Part shown: positions 1-13,499 of the stretch, in pieces
Layout: every line of letters begins with the position of its first letter
Position numbering within the stretch: position 1 is the stretch's first letter
Source of the DNA: Paragonimus skrjabini miyazakii
Taxonomy: Eukaryota > Platyhelminthes > Trematoda > Plagiorchiida > Troglotrematidae
Length of the DNA: 64,000 nucleotides
Direction: 5' to 3'
Assembly: GCA_014338405.1 (NCBI GenBank)
Contig: JTDE01001050.1
Location: 105,231-169,230 of the forward strand
Position numbers and translations under genes: made by a program
Notes under the pieces: model-generated
The model's database searches: none
What the model was told of the DNA's origin: nothing
What the model saw: the letters and a program-made list of their open reading frames with translations, nothing else

Positions 1-1750
1 CGTGTATATGCATTGAAGTTGATTTCTATGCAAAGGGACGGGCGCTGCAGTCCTGGCAATACAAGGTGAAAATTCATCCACGCAAAACGGTCATTGCATT
101 TGCTTTGAACTTTCACTTATCTTGTAACTGGTGTCTGGAAACAGAAAACCACTTTAGACATGTGTCTTTTGCAATTATGGCAAATGGAAATAGTGCATCT
201 AGTTAAGCGTACCGAGTCACTAATGGGTATATGACGTGCGCATTTGACGACGAATGGGAAAATTTTGTCAAAACCCAGATACACTCAGATGTGATACAAC
301 TGGTTACATATGAGTCAGTTGCAAACCTGATGGATGACCGCAACCAATAATTTGGAAAACTAAATGAACAATCATTGAAACAAACGACCAAAAGAGTGTG
401 AGCTTGTCGATGTTCTCCATGTCGTCAGGTGAAAAGGTATACATGCACGAGTTATATTGTATGAAGGCTGACCTCAACAAAGACCCCAGTCCAAGCACTT
501 CCAATAAGTGAAAACGGTGCTTTTCCAGTGTCGGGCTTAATAGCAATGAAAACATCATATAACTTTGGTACGTTCTAGAACGTTCAACTACAATAAACAG
601 CGACCGACACAAATTAATTGAGGCCATCATTACCTAGTTGATTAGCATGCCAAATGATATGGACCAGTCGATCTTTGGCTTTACACTTCCCGAGTACAGA
701 CTCGTCCTAACAGACCTCAACGGATTATGGTATGCCAAACTGCATGGAACATCATTTGCAACATCGTGACGGAAAGGAGCCGTACAACATGCAGAGTGAA
801 CGGTAGAATGTATAAAAATGTGTAACAGAACTTCACTACTTCTCGTTAACGGCTTACATGATTTTATATTGAAGAAAGGAGAAAGAATCCTCCACTACTG
901 TCACAGAAGTAGCATGCCTGAACGTGACATGCGTTCCAGCAAGTTAACTAGGGAGCCATTTCGAGAGCTCATAAATTTTCCATTTGGGATCACTCATCCA
1001 CCAATTTTACTGCTTAGTTTGTCCCCTTTTGAATAAAGCTATTCACACTTCAACTTTATGGAGCTACACTTCTTTTTTAAAAGTCACACTTTGCCACTTA
1101 TCATGTGTGCTTTCTCCCATAAAACGATGGATAATTGTTGTGAAAGCTATCTGTCAGGCATCAATTTTAAGTCTTCAAATATGCACTTTCGACTTCAGAC
1201 CACAATAAATGGCAGGATGAATTTGAGTAGAGGTCCATCTTTTAAGACAGACCCGATACTCCAGCTCGTCGGTAGATGCACATGCGCTTAGTAACTGATT
1301 GTTACAGCGGTCAGCTATCAGCGCCTAAAGCTGAATGGGAAAAGAAAGCTGCATTCAGATCGGTGGGCTGAATTCTGAAGTTGCCTAGAAGTTAAACGCA
1401 AGAAAGTGTGGGAAAACTGTTGTAAAAACTTCATTGTCGACTAGATTCAAACCAGCGATGGAAACGCCCAATCACCATAATCATGAAAAGGCAGGTGTAT
1501 ATCAATGGCTCACATTGCTGATTAACTAACACAAAACTATGAGGAGAAAAGAAATTTCTGTGTAGCAAGACAGAAGGAAGAAGAACGGGTGGGGAAGAGA
1601 CCTAATTATGGAAAATCGCCTCGTCTATATTCAAACCTTCAATAACAAGGTGCATAGACCTTGAAAACAAACATCCGAGCTGTAAGTGAAAGTCAGGCGT
1701 CATCAGCAAGACGGCTTTCTCACGGCTTTTACTGTCCCACATCATTAAGT
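1..1750. other. Intergenic DNA, no gene recognised
   Basis: Only short unsupported reading frames on both strands; none shows a recognisable domain. I see no tRNA, tandem repeat or long inverted repeat here. Confidence 0.5.
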
Positions 1751-1756
1751 GTATTC

Positions 1757-3250
1757 ACTTCACAAACAACTCTGCCAAACAATGACAAAATTTACGCCAC
1801 TGAGCTCGGTTGGCCGGGATCTTACCTGAAGTCTTCATTCGCCGGCTATGTGGGTCACGAGGTCCCCAGCCTGAAAGGCGTACCTGACATGTAGTAGCCA
1901 ATCCTTCGGTGAACGACTTCATATTTTACGCCAAGTCATCATCTACCCAACTCGCATCTTACGCCAGTCGGCTGCAGTGTCTGCTAAGAGAGCTCGATGT
2001 GGTAAAGGGCAAGCAGTTATCCCTAATGCATGAGCAAATGTAAGGAATGAACAAAAGAGTTCATTTGGCAATCACTAACAGATACCCGCCTTCTAAACTC
2101 CTGGTTGCCTACTGACTGGTGCCACCCAACACGAACGATCGAAAGCAAACATCGGTGGCCAAATACTCAAAGACAGTTCATATCTTCTACCCTGAGCGGC
2201 CATGTTTCGATGCCATAAAGTAAAACAACCCCTATTATCGCCTTAAACACGTGACTCTCAAGATTCAGAGATGCCCAAGATTGGCGAATATTGCCGAAAT
2301 ATTTGGTAGAACGCAAAATAGCATCTAGCATTGTTGTGGTACTTAAAAAGTCGTCAACCAGCAACATGTTGTCGTCAACATAATCAAGATCAGTCAGACT
2401 TCCACTAGATAGGAGGTCCACGCCTGCATATTGTGAGTGTCGGAGATTGTCTTCCATTATTTCTCCTATGACGTGATTAAACAAAAATAGTGAAAATGGA
2501 CGGCCTTGAAGTACGTCGCCCTTGATGATTGAACTGTTAATCAGTTCACTGTAAACCCTCAACTGTGCTGAATTATTGGGATAAAGCGCCGACAACATGT
2601 TCACATAAGTGACCAGTGCATCCCTGTGTCTGAGCCACCCTAAAAGTGTGCATCGATCAACCGAATCAAACGCACCTTTATAGTTGACAAATACGATACC
2701 TGTTAGCCGACGGTGTACATGGCGCTGTTTCAGAATATGGCGAAGAGTAAAAAATTGGTCAATACATCCACGCTCAGGGCGAAACCCTGCCTGTTCTTCC
2801 CAAATGTTTGTTTCTCAAGCTACAGAGTATAATGGATGCCAGAACATACGCAAACACAACGAAAAGATTCTGGAAAGTTTTGTGTCTTGAGTTGGCCTTG
2901 ATATAACCTCTCAAGCGGACTGCACACTGTCTACTGTTAACCGGACTCCAACCTGCCAGTACGGTTGCGGCAGTTGTTCTGAGGACTATACCTACTCCAA
3001 ACCTGACCGATAGCTACCGCCGTTGAGTTACCCGAAGTGTATAACTAGTATTGGGTAGTCAGTGATGGTGCTGTTAGTTCCACATGTTGATTACTGTCCA
3101 GGATTTTAGTCTCTGAAATGCAGCGGACACTGACATTCAACGAATTTAGCGTTCGTGCAAGAGCCGCTTGTTGACCCATTTGTTTTAGAGTGCAGACGTC
3201 GAAAGGGCCTACAGTAATTTGCTTTCTAGGCTTGAGGAAGGGACGAGGGA
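1757..3250 (-). mobile_element. LINE (APE-type non-LTR retrotransposon) remnant, endonuclease start plus RT and C-terminal tail
   Basis: Read on the minus strand, about 3235-3000 encodes the opening of an apurinic-like endonuclease: a VGPFDVCTLKQMGQQ stretch, then CISETKI, matching the usual 'TFNVRTLxQxGQQ...CVSETRI' start. The rest of the endonuclease is deleted or unreadable. From about 2823 a continuous frame gives RT blocks: EEQAGFRPERGCIDQ, then FVNYKGAFDSVDR, then QGRPFSLFLFNHVI, and the catalytic YVDD at 2371-2382 within LTDLDYVDD. One in-frame TGA at about 2165 interrupts the tail, after which HRCLLSIVRVGWH and EFRRRV continue the typical post-RT region. A further piece at 1750-1890 holds the terminal RLSGWGPRDP and NRAQWRKFCHCL signature. 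The element is therefore nearly end to end but broken by deletions and stops, and cannot be autonomous. I assign it to the RTE/SR-like LINEs common in trematodes; the exact clade is inference. Confidence 0.87.
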
Positions 3251-3900
3251 GGCTTGAAGGTTAATGGTAAGAGATGTGACTTACGGACACAGTGTTACTA
3301 TGGTTAGCTACATGTGTTGTGGGTCCTGCAGGGTAATCACCAGAAATGGGTTTCAGGAAGGACCTGAGAGTGAAGTTCAACAGAATAGTGGGGGAGAATT
3401 CGGCAGTAGTATGTTTTCGCTTATCCACCCTTATGTATGCAGCAGACAGGGTGGCTTGGTTTACACTGCTATACGGCCGATGCAGGATGGAAGTAACAGT
3501 GTTGTGGGTATTCCTGGTAGTGTGTGGGCTGAGATACTGTCAAGGCGCCGAGACTTAGATAGGACAGCGATTTGGATACACAACCAAAGCCTTTAGATTA
3601 AAAGCCTGCATCGCAAGGCAGCAGGTGGGTGGCAGTATAGTATTGCGGATACTTTTTCCTGAAAAAGATGCCACCCTTTTGCAATGTCCAACCTGGAGGT
3701 CCAGGAGACTGTGGTTTGTCTGACCCCTACTTATTAGCCTACCTGGTGTGAATGATTCTGTCGCTGTGATGGTCAAACCGCTCATTGAGACGCGCAAGCC
3801 GTCACACCGCGTCAGGGTCCAGTCTCGTTGTGGCAGCAAGCTCTCTATAAAGTGAGTAACAAGATCACACCAGGAAAATTTAACACTGGGATGCAATCAC
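3251..3900 (-). mobile_element. Probable 5' segment of the adjacent LINE
   Basis: This stretch lies immediately upstream of the endonuclease start of the LINE remnant on the same strand. It has an open minus-strand frame of about 113 codons (3555-3896) with no recognisable domain. It is assigned by position only; it could equally be unrelated flanking DNA. Confidence 0.3.
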
Positions 3901-6900
3901 ACACGCATTCACCCGTCCCCTATGGACATTCTTAAATGATGATAGTGACTAACCGTATCAAAAGGATTTCTCTGACGATTCGTGTTGAACTAAGCACAAA
4001 TGTGAAAATTCTGACCTCCCGAAATGGGTTCGTAGCCTATCTGGTGGAGTACTTCTTTCGTTTGGCCGAAGTCAAGCATTCTGGTATTTGCGCCATCTCC
4101 ATGGTTATCAACGGTTTTGACTAAATGAAACATTATAAGCTCAATCTGACGTAAACTGAACCTAATAAATGTGTTAAATGAAAAATCTTAAACAAGATTT
4201 TAAAACTGGTGTCCTTCACGGCAAAACGCTCTAAACAAAGTGGTTTCTCAAAGAAGATATATTTGATGTGGAATAACATTCTTACTTGGGCCTACTGCTT
4301 TGAATCGGGATATATATTCATATATATATATATGAATTTGCGTATATTTTTATATCACACAAGTATAATTACAGCACAGCATCTCATGACGGCGACGGTG
4401 ATATGAAATTTCAATCTGTCTGCTTTAATTAATGCTCTAAACCTGAACAATGCATCACTTCGTATAGATACACTTGCGTCGCCCGAGAGCTGTTCGTGCG
4501 AAGCAATTGTGTAGTTATTTTTGAAGCTACGGTACATTTATTTAACCCGTAGGGGATGCAAACGTTATTCTGATTAAACTGTCTTAAAAATTCACGTAGT
4601 ACAACCACATTACATTCCAGTGTATACACACTGCTTGAGTAAATCACAGGATTAAATTAATGATAAGTAGAACTTCTTTACATGCACAACAATTTGGTCA
4701 CGTTGTAAATACTTTGAGTGTTTACCCGGTTATTAAGTGTTTGGTTTATATTTTGAACTGCTTCTCGCAACATTATCCAGGTCTTTAAGCATCAATCATG
4801 TCTATTTTGCTTTTAAATTCTGGTGCAGACTTTCAGCGATCTCATGACGAAGACTACAACCATTTGGACAAATCTCTCACAGCCTGGGTTAAAATATTAG
4901 AAAAACATTTCTGGCCATTCTTCTTTTATCTGTTGCAAACAGTTGTGCCTTGGGGGTGATCGTTTTGTAGCTTAATATATTGACTAATTTTTTATAAGAT
5001 AACAACATATAAACTTCTATACGAAACCGTCCCTCTCTGTCTTGATTACATGTTCGCCTCATGAGAAAGAGTGATTCCTTTTCTGCGAACATAAGTTTAT
5101 GACACCAATAACAGTTGGGTTGAATCTTATTGCATACAGTGTTTCTAGTGTAGATGAGTTGTCGGAGATTTTCGGTTCATAAAGTTGAACAATATCCACA
5201 GACGAACTTCTAATTTAGAAGATTCTGTCAGATCTTGTGAGTTCGAGATAAAAAGTAATATCTTTCATTTAAAGCATTTCATTCCCAATTCGATGCTGTT
5301 TTCCACAATTTTTAAGAAATACCTATAGGCTAGCAGGTAGAGTTTTATGGTAACAAACAGAATGTCAAGTAATACCAAGTTGCTACAAAGATGAAGAACT
5401 AAAGTGTGTACATAATTATTTGATCAACCCAAGGGAAAGTATTACTTGCAATTTTTTCATACTATCAAATGGTTTTGATCACAAACGGTTAGTGTTTATT
5501 GAATATTTCAATGTTTATTCCTTTTATTAGTCAGGATAACACGAGATCAATAACTCAGTGACCGAATTTTCAGAAAAACATGTTGTTTAATCTTCACTGT
5601 AGAGCAGGAAGTGTGATATTGAAACGGAACGTAAGGACTGTGAAGCTCTCACCTCACTATTAGCCGGAAACACGGTCATAGCTTTCAGAGTATCGCTCAA
5701 CAACACACGCTTTCGATGCCGTATATTAGGCATGTACAAATTATATGATATTACAATCATGCCAGCTAATGCACCATTAGCAGAGTTGACCTTTTCCGGA
5801 TAAATAGGTTAGTGAACTTAAGTCGTCATCGAACTGACAGGTCATTTTGACTGTAGAGTTGTAATCAGTATGATCAAGAAAAACTTCAGAATATGTGATA
5901 CAGTATTTTCTCATACAGCTGATTCACATGGAAAACTGGAAATGGTCTTTATTTTAACTAGATACTATGTATCCTGTTATTCGCAAGCTGAAATCGATCA
6001 GCAATTTTTTTATTTCTTAAGTAGAGTCGAGAATTGTATTACTTTATAAAACGTAGCTCATAATTGTCGTCTAGAATCTTAGCTCGTTTAAATTTGGACA
6101 TAGTTAATGTTCATTAAGTATTGTCAGTCTCAAAAGAAGGTCCTCAAAAGGTTGCGCCTCATAATGACCTATTGAGTGAAACCTTTTTATTGTCCTACTT
6201 TTTCTTGGAACTACTTTACGCAGGCTGAAGTATTCAACATGAGTTTACTCGCCGTACATATGCTACACTCCATTCATACGACCAACATATTCGCATTTGT
6301 ACTAATGACAATTAGATTAGCAGGTTTGATAACTGCGAAAAATCTTGACTCTGCCTGGATTCAAACCAATGACAGAAACAGTGTATCCAAAGGTGTAAGC
6401 GCTTTACTAGCTGAGATACGAAACCAAGTTAGGGATTCACAAGTTTCACATTTTAGACTGAATTACCTACTGTGTCATTTGAGGTCCACCAAGTTAACTG
6501 GAAAATTGTCTGTCCAGGTAGGACTTCTTACTCAGCTCATGCTGAAATCCACCAAAGCCACAGAGGGATATTAAAATTGTATTGTTGATTAGTAGTTTGA
6601 TAGATTTTTCAGGTTAAAAGAAATGCACGTGCAAAAAATGTGAGAAGTTTGACAGAGTTCGAGCTAAGGATCTTTCTCAGGACACTTGCCTCCGTTTGCG
6701 GCGTAATAGAACTTTTAGTTAAAACTTAAGCACAGTTTTTGATTGTTAAGAAAGACGTTGGCTTTGTACGCAGGTCGGTTCGTTGATTTAAATATTCGGC
6801 CTCTCGCAAAGTCCGGCGCTAACCCGATTTGCCTCTATTGAACGGACTGTTGTTCATGCTCGACCAATAATCAGGCTGTTGTCGATATGCAAGTTTCCTT

Positions 6901-9900
6901 TGGTATATCAACCCTAGGTTTACTGTTGGGTTCTATCAACCACTGAGGAGTATTCCTGCTTGCAAATACCGCTCTGATGTATCCTGCAAAATGTTGCTAT
7001 TGAAAGATATTGTCTGAAACTGATCTTTTGAACGCCGCAGTGAAAGCACTGTTCATCCTCTACAATTTATAGATTCACATCTATTGCACCGAATGTGTCA
7101 GTTTGAAAGGTTGGGGCTCTCACCTCATGTACCTGACCTGGTGCCTCCCAGACAATAGCTAATTATGCTGCTTTCCATTCATTATCTACGAGGAATTGCA
7201 GCATCTGTCAGTAACTTTGCTGTGAGGCTTTTCTACGAAATACTCTTCAGCATCCACGTCATCCATCTTACTGACTACAAACCGTTACCAAATTCCCTCG
7301 GTTTAAAGAGGGGTTTAAAAATGACTTGGTATATTGGCTACCACTGTAGAAAAAACCACTACATAACTTCAACTTGCCTATCAGATATATATTCACGGCT
7401 GCTACTGAACACGTGAATGCTCCTTCCTGGTTGACTGATAATCAGATCACAGATCTAGAACAGACTGTGGCTGAAGTAGTGTTAACTGAATCTACTGTCA
7501 AACAAACCTTCACAAAGATAATTCTAACATTCCCAGTTTCTTTCTCAATGGTTGCTGATAACGCACCAGGATCAAACATCACATAAAGTGCTGTCCTTCA
7601 GCTGCACACACTGACTTAGTAGCGGATATGTAACACAAATGGAGCACTTCCGGTGGTGACGTTCCTCGCCTTCCGCTACAGTTTGTTCGCCAGACGCCAT
7701 TCAAATGTAAGTACAGGCTAGCAGTATTAGTTAGTTAACAGCTGGAACTATCGGCACTGTCCTGTTTTGCATGCACAGTGACGTCTAAAACGCTACCAAA
7801 ACAGCTGCTCCTTTAGTGGCACTTCTTGATCACTCTGTAGTCCAGAGTTCACTTCAGTTTTGCCAAGCATTTTGTCAAGTCAGTGAATATACACTGACTT
7901 GATGTATGAACTAAATTCGCTCAACTATTGTTGATTTTCACTGCTGTTATGTGTAACATCTGACAGAAAAATACGAAATAGTACTACCATCTTGCAAAAC
8001 CGGTCTCCTGAGTTCGGTATTCAAGCCTATATAGTCAAAGCTTGAAGTTCTTCCAGAAAGCAACGGAAGAAAGGTTAAAAGGAATGCAATCTTCCAGACT
8101 GATTGCAAACTGTGAGTATCAGCTGATATCCACTTAGTTTGAGATATCTACTGCAGTTTGAAGTTGTACCGTCATCAAACGTGTATGTTCAATGCTAATT
8201 AAACAACACTCGAACGACTTAACTCCAGATCTGACTAAGTTCATATTTCACGTTATCGATTCTTAGAGTGTTTTCTGTTCAACCTAGGTGATGACTTATG
8301 GCTTTGTACAGCACATAAGCCGGATTGATGAGCATCCGTATTCATCTCATAAAGATCAGGGACAGGGTCGAACTCCAGATCTTGACAAGAGTATACATTA
8401 TTAATTAGCATTAGCTATACGGAAATTAAAACTAGCGGATTTTTCCCATCTTACTGTAGATTTTTAAGGGTTGTCTTCAGCGCCATTAATTTTTCATACT
8501 ATTTTTACTATGTAATAGAGCCTAGGTGTAACAGCTTACTCGCATATTCAATAGGCAACATTTATCACCTAATGAGCTCAGATGGAGTACACAACCAGTT
8601 TGTTTACTATGTGTTGTGGGGTAATTTACCAAACCACATCAAAGCATGCATAGAGCCTTACGGTAGTTCAAGGGTGTAATTATAGTGAAAAAGTTTATCT
8701 GACTACTTATGATGAAGACAACAACTGGCTGAACGTTGAAGTAGCCTGCAAAGCTAATTTTTATGAGATGGGTTAGTAGTTAAGTTCACACTCAAGATAA
8801 TGAACAATCAATGTCTACTGGAAATGAATAACACCGATTGTTACAAATAAACCTTTGGTGGTCGCGAACCAAACCGGATAACAGGAGGATACCCAACGAT
8901 ATAAAAGCCATTCGTTTCTTCCTCGATATGGATCAGATTAAATGTATACCCAAAGGTGGACCATTTTGCTAACTGTTACTAGTGTTTCTAAATTTCGTCT
9001 ATCATAAACTCGGCTTGCAATCAGCGTTACTAGGATAGTTCGAGTTGTGCGATCAATTCAACCCTACTGAGTAGTCATCGTAACCTAGGCTGTTGACTGA
9101 AACTGACATACCACTGACTATCTCTATACTCGTAACAATAAGTCAAAGTGGGCAGAACATATAAGAGCAGAAGCCTAAACGCCTAGGTCTTTTTAGTCAG
9201 ACTTGCTGGTTGTGAATATAATGGAATAGATTGCAGTATGCCTAGTTCGTAGACGCCATCGAAAATTAAGCCCCAGTTCAGGAATACAACTGCGTTACCA
9301 GTGTCCTCTAAATGAACCGGCACTCGAGCCAAACGTTATTCCTAATGTCCACCATCCGAATTGTTCACTTCTGTGCAAGACTTGTACATCACTGAGATTG
9401 ATAGTTACATCCGTAACATGTTGATTTTCCTCGCAACCAAAACCAGGATGAACAGTACTTATTGCAACTGCAAAGTCTCTATTGAATGCGATCTGTTTGG
9501 TTAGGTTCGCATTAAGCCAAATACATTGGATTGGTATTCGAATGAATGTGACCATTGAATAGCTACACTAGATGACATCACTAACACAGCAGTTGCGTTT
9601 AATTAGAAATATCCTGATAGCAGGTAAACTGTTGTGAACGTTTAACTGAGATATGCCGCAGCGCAGTTGACCTGAAGAATGATGTACGCAAATGACCACC
9701 TCTTCTACTCTGACCTTCGTCTTACTTACAAATTTGAGCAAGCCCTCCATACAAACAGTTTTGCCCCATCATCTTTCAACCTGATGAAGATAAGTAATGT
9801 CCATATCTGTCACGAAGAAATGTGAGCTTACGAGTTATCATTGTGCAGCATTTATGGACAAAATGTATACCATAACAAATGTGCCAGATCATATTAAGTA

Positions 9901-11320
9901 CAACGTCTAGTCAAAACTTGTCCAAAACCTTGAATCTAAACGTTGTAGAGTTAGCGTTGAATATGACAGAACATGTTTACAACGAAGGTTCCTTTTAGCA
10001 AAGATAGCCTGAACAATGGCTTTTCAAATTTATCATTTAAGTGAGATAACATTTAACATAATCATTATTTTCAACACACATTAAATGGCTTTTCAACAAC
10101 GTAGCATTCAAATTGTACGATTGCATGTGCGTCAATCTTGCCTTTAAATAGTGTTGGCTGGTTTTCCGTTGTTTATAAAGTGAATGTAAACTGTCAGACA
10201 ATTTTGACAGGATCAATATCAGGAAAGGATCCATGACTTCTACGAATTGCCAATATCGTTCGATTAATATACCTTGAAATAACGATTTATTTCACGCGTG
10301 AACTGCTGCACTTTATAAATATCTACCTAGAGAAACCAGTTAGTTGGTCGAATGCCCTACGTTCACTGTGATTGAAATCCATACGTATCAAATGATAGAT
10401 CGGCAATTGGCAGACCACCTTTCTTTGCCCTAGCTGATTTTTCGCCACTACGGTAAAGAGATGACTTACCGATACAACGGAAAACTGTCTAACTGAAAGT
10501 GTACCGTCTACAATTAGCTGTTTTTAAACAAGCGCCGGATGCATGTGACACAGATTACCGTGCGTCGCACTTGTGTTTATCTCTTTACCACAGTAACGGG
10601 TGATACATTAATAACGGAGTGATTAACATATCTGCATGTTTTGTTAAGTAAAAAGATTTCTGAATCAATATAAAGTAACACTTTTGGAAAAACAAACAGA
10701 GATTGATATAAACATTTAATTGCTAGGACTTTCAAAACCGATAAAACATGGCAAGAGGAAACCGGTCGCCAAAACGCATCCGAATTTGCACATACGATTA
10801 TCATCACAAGTTTCAGCATTCACTCAAACCCGTGGATTCTACGATTCAGGCTGCCGTTAATCCACGAAGTTGCAGAGTACTGGAGAGGCTATAATATATA
10901 AAGAGAAATATTGTCAGAGCAACACGACTAGAAAGACTAACATGTTCAAATTAAGTCGACCATCCTAAAAGTACAAAAAGAAACAGGTTTCTGATACAAT
11001 AAAGTCACACTTATGAAACAACTGGAACCGTCGCATTTTGATAGATCATATTATCAGCAACATCATAATTCTGGCGTGAATATATCAATAATTTGCTTCC
11101 ATTTGTATGTTTGACACAGTTGACTTCATTCGACCTGTTACTTATTTTGTACGTTTTGTTATTGCAACAATGATCCATATAACTGCTATGTAATTGATCT
11201 GAAGATGAATAACCAAAAATGAGCTCCATTGCCGCACTGTGATTCCGGTGCATACTGTGGGGATTTTCAACCATTATATAGAAAAGTGTAGAAACCAAGA
11301 AGCTATGTAAGTAAAGTAAA
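3901..11320. other. Intergenic DNA, no gene recognised
   Basis: Long AT-rich stretch with only short frames, the longest being 132 codons at 6176-6574 (+) with no recognisable domain. Apart from a small AT palindrome at 4316-4337 I see no structured element. Confidence 0.5.
4316..4337. repeat. 22-bp perfect AT palindrome
   Basis: ATTCA, six TA units, then TGAAT form a perfect inverted repeat. It is a simple AT-rich sequence likely to arise by slippage; no function is implied. Confidence 0.9.
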
Positions 11321-11324
11321 ATGG

Positions 11325-11525
11325 GAGGGTAGGGAGCCTTGAGAATGCAATTTAAGCATTGACTGTAGCGAACTGTCATGTCTAAAAGCCCTTCAAAGCA
11401 GTGGTTTGGATGGTTATCAAATCCCCAACTTAGAAGACAGTATCTACCGGCCACAGTCAACAGGGTTGCTAAAGCTTCCACATCCCTTCACCACGAGATC
11501 ACATCAAATATTCCGTTATTACGAT
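11325..11525 (-). mobile_element. LINE 3' coding tail fragment
   Basis: On the minus strand the translation DVISW (stop) RDVEALATLLTVAGRYCLL followed by SWGFDNHPNHCFEGLLDM and YSQCLNCI lines up residue for residue with the C-terminal tail of the RTE-like LINEs elsewhere in this window (pattern 'VGRCRLPGWGPRDxPxxWLETLxDMAxNRxQWRxCI'). One in-frame TGA is present. The remaining ~110 codons of the same open frame (to 11011) show no LINE similarity and are probably fortuitous. Only the 3' end of the element is present, as expected from 5' truncation during target-primed reverse transcription. Confidence 0.75.
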
Positions 11526-11529
11526 AATT

Positions 11530-12910
11530 TAATGTGAAGGTGTTGTGACCGCAAAAGACGCTTGGTTTGCAAATCCGTTCGTTGCTCGAACTTCCGTATA
11601 GGTCGTGTTAAACACGGGACCACAATCAGGTACACTCATTTGCACGGCTGATGTGCATTCGCACACATTAGGTAGCAGTACCTTGTCATTCGCTCTGGTG
11701 ACACATCCCCATAGCGCGTACACACTATTCCGACAGTCGTTTCTGGTCTGTAGTCTTCATGGCGTTATTACCGAAGTCGCTTGCGACTAGTATATTACAC
11801 ACAGACGAAACTACCTGAATGTAACCACAATTGTTCCAACATCTTATTTCACCTTCAAAAACGCAAAACACGAATGTGTAGTACAATTTCTTGGTCACCG
11901 GGAATACCCTCAACGTTACTGAAGGTTGACAGTGTCAATTTAACAGACAACCTCAAATAGACTCGCCCCACACTCTATCGAACAAGCGGATCGCATCCGC
12001 ACTTCTGTTGTAACTGCGTAGAATACAAAGTCTGGGCTTCTGACCACTACGTGCAATCGTCTATGTCAACGACGCAAGGTGAATCATTACTCATCTGCAA
12101 ATTGGTTCGACTCCACACATCTTATTGATCAACCCAGTTTTCCATTTCTAACTGTCTTCCTAAAAAGGTGTACACAAGAGAAGCCGGAACACAACCATAT
12201 GCACCAGGACTAGGGCTGGCAAAATTTTAGAAAGTTCACTGACTGTGAGACCGAAGGTAAAGAATTTCTTCTAAGGTGTCTACAGTATTCGTTAACCTTC
12301 TGTTCTAATGGATATTCCATATAGACTGCTCCCACGTGCATTTTTTAATTAACCTGCTTCTCTGTTTGTGTTATTCCAGAAAGCACAGTGTTTCTTCCCA
12401 ACTTAAACGTATTTTGTGCATAACATCTTCGGTGTCCTACGAATCAAACCCGATTGCAATTTGTTACCTTCGTCGCCGAACAAAGTCGAAAATGTAACGG
12501 AACTGAATGTGAGTTGTTTACACTTCGCCGATGGCAACATCGTGTGGGTTAATTCACTTTATATGTAGACATTGAGCCCAACATACCGATATGATTCGAT
12601 TGTTAACGGAAAATTTAACGACCGATCATTTAAATTCATAATCCAGCGCTGGATGTTTCTGACATTGTGTCCATACGTGTAAGTTTCATAAAGTTACTCT
12701 GTAAACATGACAAAGCAATCAAGAAACCGTTTACTTTGAACGGGATTTAAACCATCAATAGATTAAGGCAAGTAACTTATCAGGCTGTATTTTCATTCAT
12801 GTCTGAGATTTTCAGTATGTTCTTAGGCTCTTACAGTGGAGGGCCTAATCTCTGCTTTTGAGCTCTTGTTTCTGTACCGGTCGGTGAAAAATTGCGTCGG
12901 ACAATTTATG
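11530..12910. other. Intergenic DNA, no gene recognised
   Basis: Several frames of 60-65 codons on both strands, none with recognisable similarity. Confidence 0.5.
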
Positions 12911-12916
12911 GGTTCA

Positions 12917-13160
12917 GGATTACTTGTGGTTTTTGGCCATGATTGCACAATTTATAGATAAACTCGAACTGTTTGACATTATTGTCTCTAGTACTCTTTC
13001 GTATGCTGACACGAGCAGCTTCGTGTCGCCAAGGTAACGGTTGATACGCTTTTGGTGCTGAATGTTCATGACTTTACATTCATTAACATTGAATGGTAAG
13101 TTATTTTCTACGGGCCACTGATTTAAACAGTTCAGATCGTCTGGTAAATTCATCACATCT
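12917..13160 (-). mobile_element. CR1/Jockey-like LINE reverse-transcriptase fragment
   Basis: A 78-codon minus-strand frame reads DDLNCLNQWPVENNLPFNV, then NECKVMNI, then YLGDTKLLVSAYERVLETIMSN. This is the post-catalytic part of a CR1/Jockey-type RT (typical pattern 'L..DL..L..WS..N.L.FN..KCKVMHIG......Y.L....L....E.DLGV..S'). It is a different LINE lineage from the RTE-like copies in this window. It ends about 340 bp before a Penelope-like element on the opposite strand. No catalytic motif remains, so it is a dead fragment. Confidence 0.82.
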
Positions 13161-13499
13161 TCCGAGTACTCTGAAAATCGTCATAGCTTGTGTCATTGGC
13201 GTCGAGGAACATCGGCGATTTGACTTTACTGGGTAGGTCAAGGATGAACGTCGATTGGGTGTCCGGTTTAAATCCATCTGTTGGAGCTAACTCACACACA
13301 TTTCATTGGATCGAACCAACTTCTCTTCTTACTATGCTCACATCCAAAACAATTGTTCGACCATTGTTGTCTGACTTCTTGGCGAGTGTAATACTGTTAT
13401 GGGCTGAGTAGAAAGCTGCCCTAACTCTGTTCATGTTAGAATTCTCGATGATGACGTAAAAAAAGTTCAACATAGCGTTCGTGAAACTAAAATTGTCCA

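Noticed and set aside
3264..3596. 110-codon plus-strand frame as a gene
   Set aside because: Overlaps the presumed 5' part of a LINE on the other strand and shows no recognisable domain.
6176..6574. 132-codon plus-strand frame as a possible gene
   Set aside because: No recognisable domain or conserved motif, AT-rich surroundings; length is compatible with chance in 64 kb read in six frames.
9777..9830. Possible hammerhead (CTGATGA followed by AGATA/TATCT pairing and GAAGAAA)
   Set aside because: Extra bases separate stem II from the GAA, and stems I and III cannot be formed.
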